In this document: positions 26,250 through 33,319 of the stretch, piece after piece
Position numbering within the stretch: position 1 is the stretch's first letter
How the letters are laid out: the number at the start of each line of letters is the position of its first letter
Origin: Chitinophagales bacterium
GTDB taxonomy: Bacteria; Bacteroidota; Bacteroidia; Chitinophagales; Chitinophagaceae
Reading direction: 5' to 3'
DNA: 36,499 nt
Assembly: GCA_015655015.1 (NCBI GenBank)
Contig: JAATFV010000099.1
Location: forward strand, 1 to 36,499
Notes under the pieces: generated by a model
What the model was told of the DNA's origin: nothing
The model's database searches: none
What the model saw: only the letters and a program-made list of their open reading frames with translations
Translations under genes and position numbers: made by a program

Positions 26250-28704
26250 AGGCATCTGTGTTAAAAAATATGCAACCGGCCGATCTGTTAGAAAATGCAT
26301 AAGAAGGGAATTCCTTATCTTATTCCTGTTCTTCTCCTGTTATGCATTGCAGGCGCAGCATGTTGAGCGGCATGCGGAATATAATTTGATACCTTATCCG
26401 GCCGGTCTGAAGGCGGCAGCCGGCAACTTTGTGATAAGCAGCAGAACTGTCCTGGTAAGACCGGGCAATGCTATTTTTAATAACGAAGTCTTATTCCTGC
26501 AACAGCTTATTCAAAACTATCTGGGAGCCGGAGCTTTGCAGCCATCGGCCGAGACTGGACAGTCATCGGGAAAGACTTTGCAGCCATCGGCAGGGACCGT
26601 GCAGCCATCGGGAAAGGCTGTGCACCCATCGCCAGGGACCGTTAAGGGGGCGATCGTGTTAAAGTATGATCCATCCCTTGCTGCGCCGGAAGCCTATACG
26701 TTGGTCATAGAGCCTGCCAATATCACTATGGCAGCCGGGGACCCGGCAGGGATGTTTTATGCGATCGAAACGCTGCGCCAGTTATTGCCCGCCGGTATTG
26801 AAACGGGGCGGGGCGGCGCATTGACCGTGCCATGTGTGCAAATAACCGATCAGCCGGCATTTTCATGGCGCGGCATGATGCTGGATGTTTCCCGCCATTT
26901 TTTTTCAATAGCCTACCTGGAAAAATATGCGGATATGATGGCTTTATACAAGCTGAATAAACTGCACCTGCATTTAACTGATGACCAGGGCTGGCGTATC
27001 GAAATAAAGAAATATCCCCGGTTGACGGCGGAAAGCGGTTGGAGGACCTTTAACAACCAGGATTCGGCTTGTATGAGACAGGCGGCTGCTACCGGCAATG
27101 GAGACCTTGAGCCGGACCAATCGCATGTCATACAAAAGAACGGGCAAACATTATATGGCGGCTTTTATACGCAGGAAGAGATGCGCGGCTTTATTCGCTA
27201 TGCCGCCAGCCGCCATATAGAAGTGATCCCTGAGATCGATATGCCGGGGCATATGATGGCGGCGGCAAGAATATATCCCGAACTGACTTGTGATACACTG
27301 GTCAGCAATAATCCCAACGATTTCTCCAATCCTATTTGTCCTTGCAACGAGAATGCGCTGGAATTTGCCAAAGATGTCTTTTCGGAGATAGCGGACTTGT
27401 TCCCTTCGCAGTATATCCATATTGGCGGCGACGAGGTAAATAAAAAGAACTGGGCAAAGTCTCCGGTGGTACAGGCTTTTATGAAGGAAAGGGGTTTTAC
27501 CGATATGAACCAGGTCCAAAGCTATTTTAACGATTATATGCTTGCCTTTTTCAGATCGAAGCAAAAAAAACTGTTGGGTTGGGATGAGATCATTGAAGGG
27601 GGCATAGATTCTTCCGCAGCCATGATGTTCTGGCGTGCATGGGCTCCCGGCGCTCCGGCACAGGCAGCAAAAAATCATAACAAAATTGTAATGACACCGG
27701 ATGGGCCGCTGTACTTCGACGCTATTTCCGATGCGCAGACATTACCGGCCGTGTACAACTATGATCCTTTTGATACGGGACTGTACCACCTTGACGGGGA
27801 AGCAAAAAAATACATATTGGGAGTGCAGGCCAATTTATGGACGGAAATGATCCCTTCGGAAAAAAGAGCTGATTATATGACAATGCCCAGGCTTACGGCT
27901 TTGGCGGAAATAGGGTGGACACACCGGTACGAGTATGCTTCTTATGTGCAAAGGCTGAATGCCCAATATGACCGGCTTGACCTGTTGAATATACATTATC
28001 GTTTACCCGATATAAACGATCTGGCGGAGAATTATGCCATTATTGGTAAAACGCCGTTTTATGCAGCTTCTCCGAATCCGCGTTTTAAAGTGCGTTATAC
28101 GCTGGATGGTACGCTGCCGGATGCCCATTCGCCTCTTATGGATAAGCCGGTAGTGCTCGATCATGCGGTTGTTATGAAACTGGCCCTCTTTACTCCGGCA
28201 GGCAGGGGAGGGGATGTATATAAGCTTACCTTCCATGAGCAGCAATTTAGCGGAAGCGGCCAGGCGAATGTCTCCGGCCTTAAGGACGGGCTTAGGGCAG
28301 CATTCTATAAAGGCGAATTCCCGCGGACAGCTGCTATCAAAGGGAACCCGGACAGCATATTTTCCGTAACCGGTGTAACGGTTCCCAATACCATAAAAGC
28401 GCCTGCGTTCGGCTTAAAATTCAGCGGGTTTATACAGGCGCCGGAAACCGGCATCTATACCTTTTATCTTACCTGTAATGATGGCGGCGTATTGTATATC
28501 GGGGATCAGAAAATAATAGATAATGACGGGCTGCATTCCGATAAGACGAAAGGCGGGCAGGCAGGTTTACAAAAAGGGCTTCATCCTATATCGGTCGATT
28601 TTATGGAATATGGAGGCGGGTATGCCCTGGATCTCAAATATAGTTATAAAGGAAGTGAGCCTAAGCCTGTTCCTGCTTCCTGGTTTAAGTCAGGTACTAA
28701 CTGA
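26227..28704 (+). CDS. GH20 beta-N-acetylhexosaminidase with PA14 domain and repeat insert
   Basis: 825 residues. The start is the ATG at 26227, the only ATG before the signal segment (EFLILFLFFSCYALQAQ, about 28-44); it overlaps the previous gene by 23 bp. The GH20b N-terminal domain is followed by the catalytic barrel: FSWRGMMLDVSRHFF, KLHLHLTDDQGWRIEIKKYP, VIPEIDMPGH, and HIGGDEVNKKNW with the catalytic pair D402-E403. A chitobiase-type C-terminal domain (RYTLDGTLPDAHSP) and a PA14 domain (about 685-820, LRAAFYKGEF...GIYTFYLTCNDGGVLYIGD) complete it. The enzyme removes terminal beta-linked GlcNAc or GalNAc by substrate-assisted catalysis; PA14 probably binds carbohydrate. Residues 105-139 are five 7-residue repeats inserted in the N-terminal domain, where the family normally has a short loop. 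Confidence 0.94.
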   Translation: MKNCYSTKGICVKKYATGRSVRKCIRREFLILFLFFSCYALQAQHVERHAEYNLIPYPAGLKAAAGNFVISSRTVLVRPGNAIFNNEVLFLQQLIQNYLGAGALQPSAETGQSSGKTLQPSAGTVQPSGKAVHPSPGTVKGAIVLKYDPSLAAPEAYTLVIEPANITMAAGDPAGMFYAIETLRQLLPAGIETGRGGALTVPCVQITDQPAFSWRGMMLDVSRHFFSIAYLEKYADMMALYKLNKLHLHLTDDQGWRIEIKKYPRLTAESGWRTFNNQDSACMRQAAATGNGDLEPDQSHVIQKNGQTLYGGFYTQEEMRGFIRYAASRHIEVIPEIDMPGHMMAAARIYPELTCDTLVSNNPNDFSNPICPCNENALEFAKDVFSEIADLFPSQYIHIGGDEVNKKNWAKSPVVQAFMKERGFTDMNQVQSYFNDYMLAFFRSKQKKLLGWDEIIEGGIDSSAAMMFWRAWAPGAPAQAAKNHNKIVMTPDGPLYFDAISDAQTLPAVYNYDPFDTGLYHLDGEAKKYILGVQANLWTEMIPSEKRADYMTMPRLTALAEIGWTHRYEYASYVQRLNAQYDRLDLLNIHYRLPDINDLAENYAIIGKTPFYAASPNPRFKVRYTLDGTLPDAHSPLMDKPVVLDHAVVMKLALFTPAGRGGDVYKLTFHEQQFSGSGQANVSGLKDGLRAAFYKGEFPRTAAIKGNPDSIFSVTGVTVPNTIKAPAFGLKFSGFIQAPETGIYTFYLTCNDGGVLYIGDQKIIDNDGLHSDKTKGGQAGLQKGLHPISVDFMEYGGGYALDLKYSYKGSEPKPVPASWFKSGTN
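26539..26643. repeat. Five in-frame 21-bp tandem repeats inside the GH20 gene
   Basis: Units start at 26539, 26560, 26581, 26602 and 26623, each beginning CASYCATCG and encoding seven residues (QPSAETG, QSSGKTL, QPSAGTV, QPSGKAV, HPSPGTV). Units 1, 3 and 5 resemble each other, as do 2 and 4, so a 42-bp double unit was probably copied. Frame is kept throughout. Confidence 0.92.
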
Positions 28705-28706
28705 TG

Positions 28707-28806
28707 CTGTCGGGTAAATTTGATACCTGTCGGGTAAATCTGATACTTATTGGATGAATCCGATACCTGTTGGATTAATCTGACGCATGTTGAATAAATA
28801 AGTAAA
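28707..28806. repeat. 20-bp tandem repeat array between GH20 and GH36-like genes
   Basis: Four clear 20-bp units lie at 28707-28726, 28727-28746, 28747-28766 and 28767-28786 (consensus CTGTYGGRTAAATCTGATAC), plus a decayed fifth to about 28806. Divergence rises from left to right. The array fills the 114-bp gap between the two genes and ends 12 bases before the next ATG. Confidence 0.88.
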
Positions 28807-28818
28807 AATCGATCATTC

Positions 28819-30435
28819 ATGAAACGGAGAAATTTTATAAAGCTGACGGGTGCATCTATGGTGTCTTTACTTGCAGCGAATTATATGGAAGCCGAAGGTG
28901 TTGCTTCAACCGTTATCCAGTTACCGGATGCTGTAAGCATTTTGTATGGCGACAATTATTTTATGATGGGATCATCCGACAGGCAGACCTGGACTTATAA
29001 GGATGTTATCGTCAGGCTGAAAAATAATAAGGATAGTGTAGCTGTATTCATTCAATCGCCGTCTTTGCCATTAAAAGAGATACAGCTTTCCTGGAAATAT
29101 AACACCCGGAAAGAGGCGAGGATATTGGGGGATGCATGGGAGCGTACCTATGGTGATGTAGGTTTTCAGCCGATCGATACTGCCCGAAAATTACCCTGGT
29201 ATTGTGTCGAGCATGGTGAAGACAGCACTGTATGTTTTGGCGTAAAAACAGGCTGCAGCGCATTTTGTTATTGGCGGGTGTCAGGAGACAAGCTGGAACT
29301 GAACCTTGATACAAGGAATGGGGGGAATGGCGTTCTGCTTGGGACAAGGATATTACGTGCAGCCGATATCGTCACCACAAAAAATACAGGTAACGAAAAT
29401 GCATTTGCTACCGTTAGCCGCTTCTGCAGGCAAATGTGTGAAAAGCCAAGAACAACGAGCCAGCCTGCATACGGTATAAACGACTGGTATTTTGCTTATG
29501 GAAATAATTCCGCGGATCTTATTTTAAAACACACCTCGTTATTGGCTCCATTGGCAACCAATTCGTCGAACCGCCCCTTTTCTGTAATAGATGATGGGTG
29601 GTCACTCGGATCCGATTATGCACGGACAAATGAAAAGTTCCCGGACATGCCAAAGCTGGTCGGTGAAATAAGGAACCTGGGTATGCGCCCCGGTCTGTGG
29701 ACAAGACCGTTGCTTGCAAAACCCGGGACAAATAAGAACCTGCTCATTCAAAAAGGGGAGGGACAGGTGCTGGATCCGACTATTGACGAGAATATCCGGT
29801 ATATCGGAGATTTGTTCCGTCTCTATAAACAGTGGGGGTTTGAGCTGGTAAAGCATGATTATACCACCTTCGATATTTTCGGAAAATGGGGATCGGACAT
29901 GAACAATGCAATGACGGCGCCCGGATGGGGCTTTAACGAACCTTCCAAAACCAACGCGGAGGTTATTTCAAATCTGTATAAGGCGATACGGGATGCCTTT
30001 GGAGATGCATACCTGATCGGCTGCAATACCATCAGTCATTTATCGGCAGGGATGTTTGAATTGTATAGAACGGGCGACGATACCAGCGGTAAAGAGTGGA
30101 GCAGGACTAAAAAGATGGGAGTGAACACAATGGGTTTCAGAATGGTGCAGCATAAGAGCTTTTACCAGGCGGATGGGGATTGTGTTGGATTAACGACTAA
30201 GATCCCCTGGGAAAAGAACAAGCAATGGATGCAGCTGCTGGCGCAAAGCAGCGCACCTTTATTTATATCTGCGCAGCCGGAGGCTATTGGCGCTGAACAA
30301 AGGGATTTTATTAAAAAATGTTTTACCGATGCGTCGAAAGACCAGCCGGTAGGGGAACCGTTGGATTGGCTGAGTAACGAATTTCCTGCAAAATGGAAGC
30401 TGGATGATAGCATAGTTGCCTTTAACTGGGATTGA
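28819..30435 (+). CDS. GH36/GH27-like alpha-galactosidase-type enzyme with Tat-type leader
   Basis: 538 residues. The N-terminus MKRRNFIKLTGASMVSLLAAN is a twin-arginine type leader. An N-terminal beta-sandwich (about 30-215) precedes a TIM barrel: GINDWYFAYGNN, FSVIDDGWSLGSDYARTNEKFPDMPKLVGEIRNLGMRPGLWTRPLL, then ELVKHDYTTFDIFG with the K-x-D motif placing the likely nucleophile at D347, and ELYRTGDDTSGKEW with D420/D421 as likely acid/base in the R-x-G-D-D setting, as in clan GH-D. ALLO-type features of GH36 are not all obvious, so the subfamily is uncertain; alpha-N-acetylgalactosaminidase activity is as possible as alpha-galactosidase. The presence of GH20 just upstream suggests the two trim the same branched amino-sugar glycan. 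Confidence 0.8.
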   Translation: MKRRNFIKLTGASMVSLLAANYMEAEGVASTVIQLPDAVSILYGDNYFMMGSSDRQTWTYKDVIVRLKNNKDSVAVFIQSPSLPLKEIQLSWKYNTRKEARILGDAWERTYGDVGFQPIDTARKLPWYCVEHGEDSTVCFGVKTGCSAFCYWRVSGDKLELNLDTRNGGNGVLLGTRILRAADIVTTKNTGNENAFATVSRFCRQMCEKPRTTSQPAYGINDWYFAYGNNSADLILKHTSLLAPLATNSSNRPFSVIDDGWSLGSDYARTNEKFPDMPKLVGEIRNLGMRPGLWTRPLLAKPGTNKNLLIQKGEGQVLDPTIDENIRYIGDLFRLYKQWGFELVKHDYTTFDIFGKWGSDMNNAMTAPGWGFNEPSKTNAEVISNLYKAIRDAFGDAYLIGCNTISHLSAGMFELYRTGDDTSGKEWSRTKKMGVNTMGFRMVQHKSFYQADGDCVGLTTKIPWEKNKQWMQLLAQSSAPLFISAQPEAIGAEQRDFIKKCFTDASKDQPVGEPLDWLSNEFPAKWKLDDSIVAFNWD

Positions 30436-30488
30436 TCGCGCCTGTTATATTAAGTAAAGGTGTAATTTAGCTGCCACAATCGAACAAG

Positions 30489-31130
30489 ATGATTAAGATA
30501 GCCATTTTTGAAGATCATAAACATCGGCGTGATGCTTTAAAACTGATGATCAGCTTGCGGAAAGATATGGTGTGCATAGGTGATTATGAAAATTGCAACA
30601 ATCTTGTGGAAGACCTGCGCAAAAACGTGCCCGATGTAGTGTTGATGGATATTAATATGCCGGGTATTGACGGTATAGAAGGCGTTAAGCTGCTGGATAA
30701 ATATTATCCTGATACCTTCATCATTATGCAAACGGTGTTTGAGGAGGATGAAAAGATATTTAATGCTTTGCTGGCCGGTGCAGACGGTTATATCTTAAAA
30801 AATGCGCAGAATGATAAAGTGATCGAAGGCATACTGGAGGTTGTCAATGGCGGCGCACCGATGACGCCTTCCATTGCCCGTCGTGTGCTGGGCTACTTCC
30901 ACAATAGATCTGACAGATCAAATAAAGAGCTGTTTAATCTTTCCAACCGTGAAATGGATATTTTGAATTTGCTGGTAAAGGGCTATAGCCATAAAATGAT
31001 AGCGTCAGAATTATTCATTGCTATCAATACGGTGAATAACCATATCAAGAATATTTACCAGAAGCTGCACGTACACAGCGTCTCGGAGGCGGTGGCAACG
31101 GCTATCCAAAACAATATAGTAAGAAAATAA
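30489..31130 (+). CDS. NarL/LuxR-family response regulator
   Basis: 213 residues. The receiver domain has acidic pocket E8-D9, phospho-acceptor D54 (VVLMDINMPGIDG), T82 and K104 (ADGYILKN). The C-terminal LuxR-type helix-turn-helix is LSNREMDILNLLVKGYSHKMIASELFIAINTVNNHIKNIYQKLHVHSVSEAV. HisKA_3 kinases typically phosphorylate this class, and the only such kinase in the window is at 13523-16639, at the other end of the same gene block. The gene starts 53 bp after the GH36-like gene; a TAATTTAG at 30463-30470 is one base off a -7 box and could give it its own promoter. A reasonable target is the dyad before susC at 16877-16902. Confidence 0.93.
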   Translation: MIKIAIFEDHKHRRDALKLMISLRKDMVCIGDYENCNNLVEDLRKNVPDVVLMDINMPGIDGIEGVKLLDKYYPDTFIIMQTVFEEDEKIFNALLAGADGYILKNAQNDKVIEGILEVVNGGAPMTPSIARRVLGYFHNRSDRSNKELFNLSNREMDILNLLVKGYSHKMIASELFIAINTVNNHIKNIYQKLHVHSVSEAVATAIQNNIVRK

Positions 31131-31171
31131 TATTTTATTTACTTTTAGTGTTTTAGCCGGCAAAAAATTGA

Positions 31172-31762
31172 ATGACTTTCTCTTCGTTACCAAATGAGCG
31201 GGATCTTTTTATTCGCATCTCGGAAGGAGATGAATCCGCTTTTAGCACTTGTTACATCCATTACACCCGGCAATTGCTGCCTTCTCTCATGAGGCTGCTG
31301 GGGTCGAGGGAGAGCGCCGAAGAAGTGCTCCAGGAGGTATTTCTCAAAGTTTGGTTATTCAGGGACAGGCTTGCGGAAGTGGAAAATCCGACAAGCTGGT
31401 TATTTCGTGTCACGGCCAATACGGCCCGGGACTGGCTGAAGATTAAAATGAGGGCGCGGCAAAGGATAGCGGAAAGCGGACGGATGGCGGCAGCGCAGAA
31501 AGTGTCCAGCCAGGAGCAGACCGATCTTAAAGCTCTTTCCGCGGTGATCCAGCGTACCATCCGGGCTTTTCCTTCCCAGCGGCGGCGGATCTATGAGATG
31601 AGCAGAGAGGAAGGGTTGAAACCATCGGAGATCGCGGCCCGGCTGCAGCTATCGGTGAGCACCGTTAAGAATACGCTGCTGGCGGCCTTGAAGGCGATCC
31701 GTGAAAATGTCGAGGAGGCCGGCTTCTGGACAGTCTTCATGCTTTTTTTTCTAAAAAAATAA
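31172..31762 (+). CDS. ECF RNA polymerase sigma factor (Bacteroidota FecI-like)
   Basis: 196 residues. Region 2 is DLFIRISEGDESAFSTCYIHYTRQLLPSLMRLLGSRESAEEVLQEVFLKVW with NPTSWLFRVTANTARDWLKIKMR. Region 4 is AVIQRTIRAFPSQRRRIYEMSREEGLKPSEIAARLQLSVSTVKNTLLAALKAIREN. A hydrophobic tail (FWTVFMLFFLKK) ends the protein. The gene follows the response regulator by 41 bp and precedes fecR by 118 bp. It should activate the STN-SusC operon downstream when released from FecR. Its last codons lie in a T8-CT-A7 tract, so slippage there could change only the tail. Confidence 0.93.
   Translation: MTFSSLPNERDLFIRISEGDESAFSTCYIHYTRQLLPSLMRLLGSRESAEEVLQEVFLKVWLFRDRLAEVENPTSWLFRVTANTARDWLKIKMRARQRIAESGRMAAAQKVSSQEQTDLKALSAVIQRTIRAFPSQRRRIYEMSREEGLKPSEIAARLQLSVSTVKNTLLAALKAIRENVEEAGFWTVFMLFFLKK
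31743..31759. other. T8/A7 palindrome at the end of the sigma gene
   Basis: Eight T (31743-31750), CT, then seven A (31753-31759) run through the last sigma codons into the stop. Further A8 (31771-31778) and T6A7 (31786-31798) tracts follow in the sigma-fecR gap. This resembles the A8/T8 palindrome at the end of the other sigma gene. Confidence 0.5.
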
Positions 31763-31880
31763 CAGGGTAGAAAAAAAATATCAGCTTTTTTAAAAAAACA
31801 ATAGGACGATCATTCCCCACCGTCGTCATAGATTAGGGCAGTATTACTGAGACAAGCATGGGCGATGTCCTTTTCACCAT

Positions 31881-33107
31881 ATGGAACAGAGAATCAAATG
31901 GTTAATACAGCAAATGGGCGACAGGCCGTTGACAGCTTCCGAAGAGGAAGAGCTGGCGAGCCTTCTAATGGCGGAGGAATATGACACCGTCATTTCGGAT
32001 GCCATCCAGGAAACGCTGACCCTCGAAGAGGATCCGGCATTTGAGCCGTCGGCGGCGCAGCAACGGATACAGGGAATACTGGACCTGGACAAGACCGGGC
32101 ATCGACTGCGTGTGGTGTCTTCTGATCGGCGTTTGCCGGTATGGAGGCGGCAATGGTTGCGGTATGCTGCCGCTGTGCTTGTCGTGACGGTGACAGCCAT
32201 TTGGTTCATACATGATCATAGCCGCCGTAGCCGGATGGAAGGAAATGCGATGGCAGCTATTACAGATACTTTCCCGAACATCGCACCCGGCGGCAATAGG
32301 GCAATACTTACGCTGGATGATGGCTCTACGATAGCACTCGACAGCATGCCGGAAGGCAGTCTCTCCCAACAGGGATCGGCAGCGGTGTTCAAGGTTTCGG
32401 ATGGGCTATTGAGTTATCGGCCTGTCCAGGCGTCCGGCGCCCGCGGGAAGGTCTTTTACAATACCATTGCCACACCCAAAGGGGGGCAATACCAGGTGAA
32501 GCTTCCCGATGGCACCAAGGTCTGGCTGAATGCGGCGTCCAGCATTCGGTTCCCAACAACGTTCCCCGGTCCATCGCGGGAAGTATCGCTTACAGGGGAG
32601 GCCTATTTTGAAATTGCCCCGGATGCCCGCAGACCTTTCTACACCAGGGTGAAAGGAATGTCGGTGGAAGTCCTGGGAACGAGCTTCAATATCAATGCTT
32701 ATCCGGATGAAAAGGTGATGAGGACTACGCTGCTGGATGGACGGGTTAAGATCAATACTGTGCAGGCATCAGCTATTATGCGGCCGGGGCAGCAGGCTGC
32801 TGTGTCCTCCATGGAGCCGGACACAAAAAAAGCAGGACTGATAACGCTGACCGACAACGCCGATCCGGGAGAAGCGGTAGCCTGGAAGAACGGATTGTTC
32901 TACCTGGCTGGCACGGACATCGCCTCCCTGATAAGGCAGGTCGGCCGCTGGTATGATATCGAAGTAGTTTTTGAAGGGCCTGCTCCTTTGGGGCATATTA
33001 CAGGTAAGGTGCCCCGTAATACCACGCTTCCTAAAATCCTCCGGTTGCTGAGGGCAAGCGGCGTGCACTTCAAAATGGAAGAAAATAAGATCATCGTAAC
33101 CCCATAA
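31881..33107 (+). CDS. FecR-family anti-sigma factor (membrane)
   Basis: 408 residues. The cytosolic N-terminus (QMGDRPLTASEEEELASLLMAEEYD) probably binds sigma. One membrane helix is at about 92-112 (LRYAAAVLVVTVTAIWFIH). The periplasmic FecR domain includes GNRAILTLDDGSTIALDS, VKLPDGTKVWLNAASSIRFPTTFPG, EVSLTGEAYFEIAPDARRPFYT and VEVLGTSFNINAYPDE, and a C-terminal DUF4974-like domain contains VGRWYDIEVVFEG. It has the same architecture as the FecR at 11550-12728 but the sequences have diverged, so the two cassettes are not a recent duplication. It would couple the downstream STN-SusC receptor to the upstream sigma factor. Confidence 0.94.
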   Translation: MEQRIKWLIQQMGDRPLTASEEEELASLLMAEEYDTVISDAIQETLTLEEDPAFEPSAAQQRIQGILDLDKTGHRLRVVSSDRRLPVWRRQWLRYAAAVLVVTVTAIWFIHDHSRRSRMEGNAMAAITDTFPNIAPGGNRAILTLDDGSTIALDSMPEGSLSQQGSAAVFKVSDGLLSYRPVQASGARGKVFYNTIATPKGGQYQVKLPDGTKVWLNAASSIRFPTTFPGPSREVSLTGEAYFEIAPDARRPFYTRVKGMSVEVLGTSFNINAYPDEKVMRTTLLDGRVKINTVQASAIMRPGQQAAVSSMEPDTKKAGLITLTDNADPGEAVAWKNGLFYLAGTDIASLIRQVGRWYDIEVVFEGPAPLGHITGKVPRNTTLPKILRLLRASGVHFKMEENKIIVTP

Positions 33108-33212
33108 CCTTTCCTGAAGTTTTTTTGGATTGACTGTCAGTCTGAAGGACGGACGTAAACTATATCACGTCTGACCCGGAGCTTTTTGCCCGGACGATTC
33201 CAGCGTCCCGGT

Positions 33213-33247
33213 AAAAGAAAAACCGGAAGTGATTCCAGCACTTCCGG
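33213..33247 (-). terminator. Intrinsic-terminator-like hairpin facing antisense to susC leader
   Basis: CCGGAAGT (33223-33230) and ACTTCCGG (33240-33247) form a perfect 8-bp stem with a 9-base loop. Read on the minus strand it is followed by TTTTTCTTTT (33222-33213), a good terminator tail. All genes here run on the + strand, so the orientation is antisense to the fecR-susC transcript. The loop sequence GATTCCAGC also occurs 35 bases upstream at 33196-33204. Confidence 0.6.
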
Positions 33248-33311
33248 CAAAGATTCGGGTCAACGGGTAATCAATTGTTGGAAACTGCTTATTGTTTAAC
33301 CCAAAACACTG

Positions 33312-33319
33312 CAAAGGTA
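33312..33319 (-). promoter_or_regulatory. Exact TAnnTTTG element pointing antisense, at the susC start
   Basis: CAAAGGTA on the + strand is TACCTTTG on the minus strand, identical to the -7 box before the kinase gene. Leftward transcription from about 33306 to the T-tract at 33213 would give an RNA near 93 nt. A TTTG (33335-33332, minus) lies only 12 bases away, closer than normal for a -33 box. The same bases may instead be the AAAGG ribosome-binding region of the susC ATG at 33319. Confidence 0.35.

Noticed and set aside
28707..28806. CRISPR-like array
   Set aside because: Units are directly adjacent, 20 bp long and decaying, with no unique spacers of constant length; no cas gene is present.
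31249..31446. Small + strand open frame inside the sigma gene
   Set aside because: Out of frame with a clear sigma factor and without any motif or leader.
31743..31759. Phase-variable on/off switch in the sigma gene
   Set aside because: The T8/A7 tract is in the last few codons, after region 4, so slippage would alter only the tail and not switch the protein off.
33223..33247. Hairpin as the normal terminator of fecR
   Set aside because: On the + strand the bases after the stem are CAAAGATTC with no T-run; the T-run is on the other strand.
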